The position numbers and the translations under genes are program-made. Below, one piece after another: positions 40,720 to 42,387 of a DNA stretch of 42,387 nucleotides (position 1 is its first letter; every line of letters starts with the position of its first letter). This DNA is from an uncultured Gammaproteobacteria bacterium (GTDB lineage: Bacteria; Pseudomonadota; Gammaproteobacteria; Pseudomonadales; Ketobacteraceae), in NCBI GenBank assembly GCA_913063495.1, contig CAJXXT010000020.1, positions 1 to 42,387 on the forward strand, read 5' to 3'. The notes beneath the pieces were generated by a model. That model was given only the letters and a program-made list of their open reading frames with translations, did no database searches and had not been told where the DNA came from.

Positions 40720-42387
40720 TTAAGCAACAAAAATCATCGCGGCAAATAGCAGGGACGCTAGCCATAATACACCAAGAACTTGCCAGATTTTAAAGGTTGG
40801 GAATCGTTTGTGGTGTTGTAAAATATAGGCTTCGGTTAAAAAATCGGGATTTGGATGTTTTAGATCCTGCATAAAGGCTTCGATAGAACCGTAGCGCAAA
40901 TCAGGGTTAAGTTCCGTTGCCTTTAATAAAGCGCCATCAAACCAAAGTGGAATCTCAGTGTTGACATGAGAGCTTGGTATGTACTTTAAGCGAGAGCTAT
41001 CCAAATGTGCACTGAAATTCTCAAGCTTATTCCCATAAGGTAATGCCCCGGTAAATAACTCATAAGCAATGGATGCCAGAGAGAAAATATCCCCTTTTGC
41101 CCCCATGTTTTTTCCTAGCATATACAATGGATCCGTATAGTTTACGGTGCCTACGATGCTACTTTTTTTTACGGGGCTGTAAATTTCCGCAATGCCAGCA
41201 ACATAAACCGAACCTAAATCGATGATTTTTATGTCACCGGTTGAGTTAATCATAATGTTACCCGGTTTTAAATCTTGATGGATGGTTTCTTTGTCATGTA
41301 ATGCAATAAGCCCTGCTGCAATTTTTTCTACAATAACAATAAGATCCCTGGGGCGGGAATTCTTGTTTTTCTCCATCCACTTATCCAATGGAATACCGTC
41401 GACATTTTCCATAAGATAATATAAAAAATTGCGTTTCCCGTGGTTGGGAATAACTTTGACGATATTTTTATGATCAAAACGACTACCAACCCAAGCCTCG
41501 GTGACAAATGCTTCAATATAACTATCATCATCCTCGTAGTTTACGGAAGGGGTTTTCATAATTAACGTTTCACCGCTATTCATATCGGTGACGTTATATA
41601 ATTGTGATCGAGGACTGGCAAAAATAAGATGATTGATTTTATAACCGTCCAGTTTCATACCTGAATTTAAATCTGGTGGAAAAGGATGGTGATGTAATCG
41701 CTTAGCAGCTTGATTTTTTGTTTCTAAAGGCAGTTCGTTAACACGTAAGGCAAGACAAGTGATATTGTCATCACTAAGGCCTTTTAGTGCTTTTCCAGTT
41801 AGTGCTAAACAAATATGATGAAAATCTTCCCGTTGCATAAACGCATTAAGAATATCTTGGTCTTTCATAAAATCATGAATACCGTCAGAAGATAAAAAAA
41901 AGCGATCTCCCTCTTTTATATCAATTGCCCGGTAGTCAATCTTTAAACCAATATCCATTCCCATGGCACGGGTCAAATAAGGCGATTCCGTTGTGCCGCT
42001 GGATATATGGTCTGTCGTAAGTTGCTCAATATCGCCATCACGAATGAGATAAATACGACTATCACCAATATGGAAAATATGCGCTTTGTTGGATTTTATA
42101 ATTAGTATGCTAAGAGTGGTGATGTAACCTTTATCAAGATGACGGAATTCGTTACTACGTTTGTACAAACTACGATTTATAGCTGTAAGAATTTTTTGAG
42201 CAGATGTTGCAGTGCTCCATAGTTCAGGCGTATTGTAAAACTCACCAATAAACTGATTTACACATTGATGGCTAGCCTCCTTTCCTGCCTCCGCGCTACT
42301 AACACCGTCGGCAACCATAGCGATCATACCTTTAATCGCCAGCAGGGGTTCATCAGGAATATAAAAACCAACGGAATCCTCGTTTTG
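40720..42387 (-). CDS. PP2C phosphatase / Ser-Thr kinase fusion, 5' end beyond window
   Basis: 555 visible residues; the frame is open to the right edge. The first visible residues QNEDSVGFYIPDEP match the PP2C N-terminal motif, so ATG 42327 is not the start. PP2C motifs: NEDS, MVADGVSSAEAG, HIGDSRIYLI, LSSDGIHDF, LSDDNITCLAL. The kinase domain has Lys in LIMKTPS, Glu in FVTEAWVG, HQDLKPGN and IDLGS, but its Gly-rich loop (FASPRSQLY) has no Gly and HRD is HQD. A transmembrane helix closes the C-terminus (WQVLGVLWLASLLFAAMIFV). Such fusions lie in the nitrate-assimilation cluster of Pseudomonas (PA1782 beside nirB and a nitrate transporter), so nitrate genes may follow to the right. Confidence 0.9.
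   Translation of the reverse strand, partial: QNEDSVGFYIPDEPLLAIKGMIAMVADGVSSAEAGKEASHQCVNQFIGEFYNTPELWSTATSAQKILTAINRSLYKRSNEFRHLDKGYITTLSILIIKSNKAHIFHIGDSRIYLIRDGDIEQLTTDHISSGTTESPYLTRAMGMDIGLKIDYRAIDIKEGDRFFLSSDGIHDFMKDQDILNAFMQREDFHHICLALTGKALKGLSDDNITCLALRVNELPLETKNQAAKRLHHHPFPPDLNSGMKLDGYKINHLIFASPRSQLYNVTDMNSGETLIMKTPSVNYEDDDSYIEAFVTEAWVGSRFDHKNIVKVIPNHGKRNFLYYLMENVDGIPLDKWMEKNKNSRPRDLIVIVEKIAAGLIALHDKETIHQDLKPGNIMINSTGDIKIIDLGSVYVAGIAEIYSPVKKSSIVGTVNYTDPLYMLGKNMGAKGDIFSLASIAYELFTGALPYGNKLENFSAHLDSSRLKYIPSSHVNTEIPLWFDGALLKATELNPDLRYGSIEAFMQDLKHPNPDFLTEAYILQHHKRFPTFKIWQVLGVLWLASLLFAAMIFVA

Noticed and set aside
1-42387. tRNA, rRNA, CRISPR array, prophage, integrase or transposase genes
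   Set aside because: None seen on either strand by reading; a covariance-model scan would be needed to exclude tRNA fully.

Overview
The window reads as chromosomal DNA of a free-living, probably marine gammaproteobacterium of the Cellvibrionales/Pseudomonadales type. The grounds are the gene families (periplasmic cytochromes c4 and c5, OxyR, SelO, a TonB receptor, HSL-type hydrolases) and gene orders known from Pseudomonas: engB-c5-c4-dsbA-EEP hydrolase-GGDEF near polA, and gmk-rpoZ-spoT-ridA followed at a distance by oxyR-recG. The species cannot be named from sequence alone. I see no rRNA, tRNA, CRISPR array, transposase, integrase or prophage gene.

Layout. 1-2880: 3' end of aroE, a structured hairpin element, oligopeptidase prlC and a YheV-like zinc ribbon. 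2898-5225 (minus): a lipoprotein gene followed by a MATE transporter. 5309-7964: zinc uptake genes znuCB (minus) and divergent znuA. 7955-9198 (minus): DUF2782 and DUF2797 proteins. 9414-12421: an HSL-family hydrolase and a PLP decarboxylase of the PanP group. A second copy of the hairpin element then precedes polA, DUF2237 and selO (12701-17556). 17557-17825 holds a probable sRNA gene in the Spot 42/ErsA position. 17826-20459 (minus): a hybrid histidine kinase and engB. 20701-25768 (plus): cytochromes c5 and c4, dsbA, an EEP hydrolase and a GGDEF diguanylate cyclase. 25784-29231 (minus): a receiver protein, recG and oxyR. 29313-30820 (plus): an NAD-binding epimerase and a small exported protein. 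30921-34605 (minus): ridA, spoT, rpoZ and gmk. 34874-42387: a TonB receptor, a second HSL hydrolase, an acyl-CoA ligase divergent from a Crp/Fnr regulator, and a PP2C-kinase fusion running off the right edge.

Functional themes are housekeeping DNA repair and replication (polA, recG), stringent response (spoT, rpoZ, gmk), envelope redox and electron transfer (dsbA, c4, c5), zinc supply, and signalling (hybrid kinase, receiver, diguanylate cyclase, PP2C-kinase).

Two things stand out. The first is a pair of intergenic elements of about 105 nt (325-431 and 12501-12603). Each is closed by a perfect 26-27 bp stem; the outer stem sequences differ between copies while staying fully self-complementary, and the apical region is conserved with a small covarying hairpin. 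The second is a putative sigma-E-dependent sRNA downstream of selO, with three consecutive hairpins ending in a strong intrinsic terminator.
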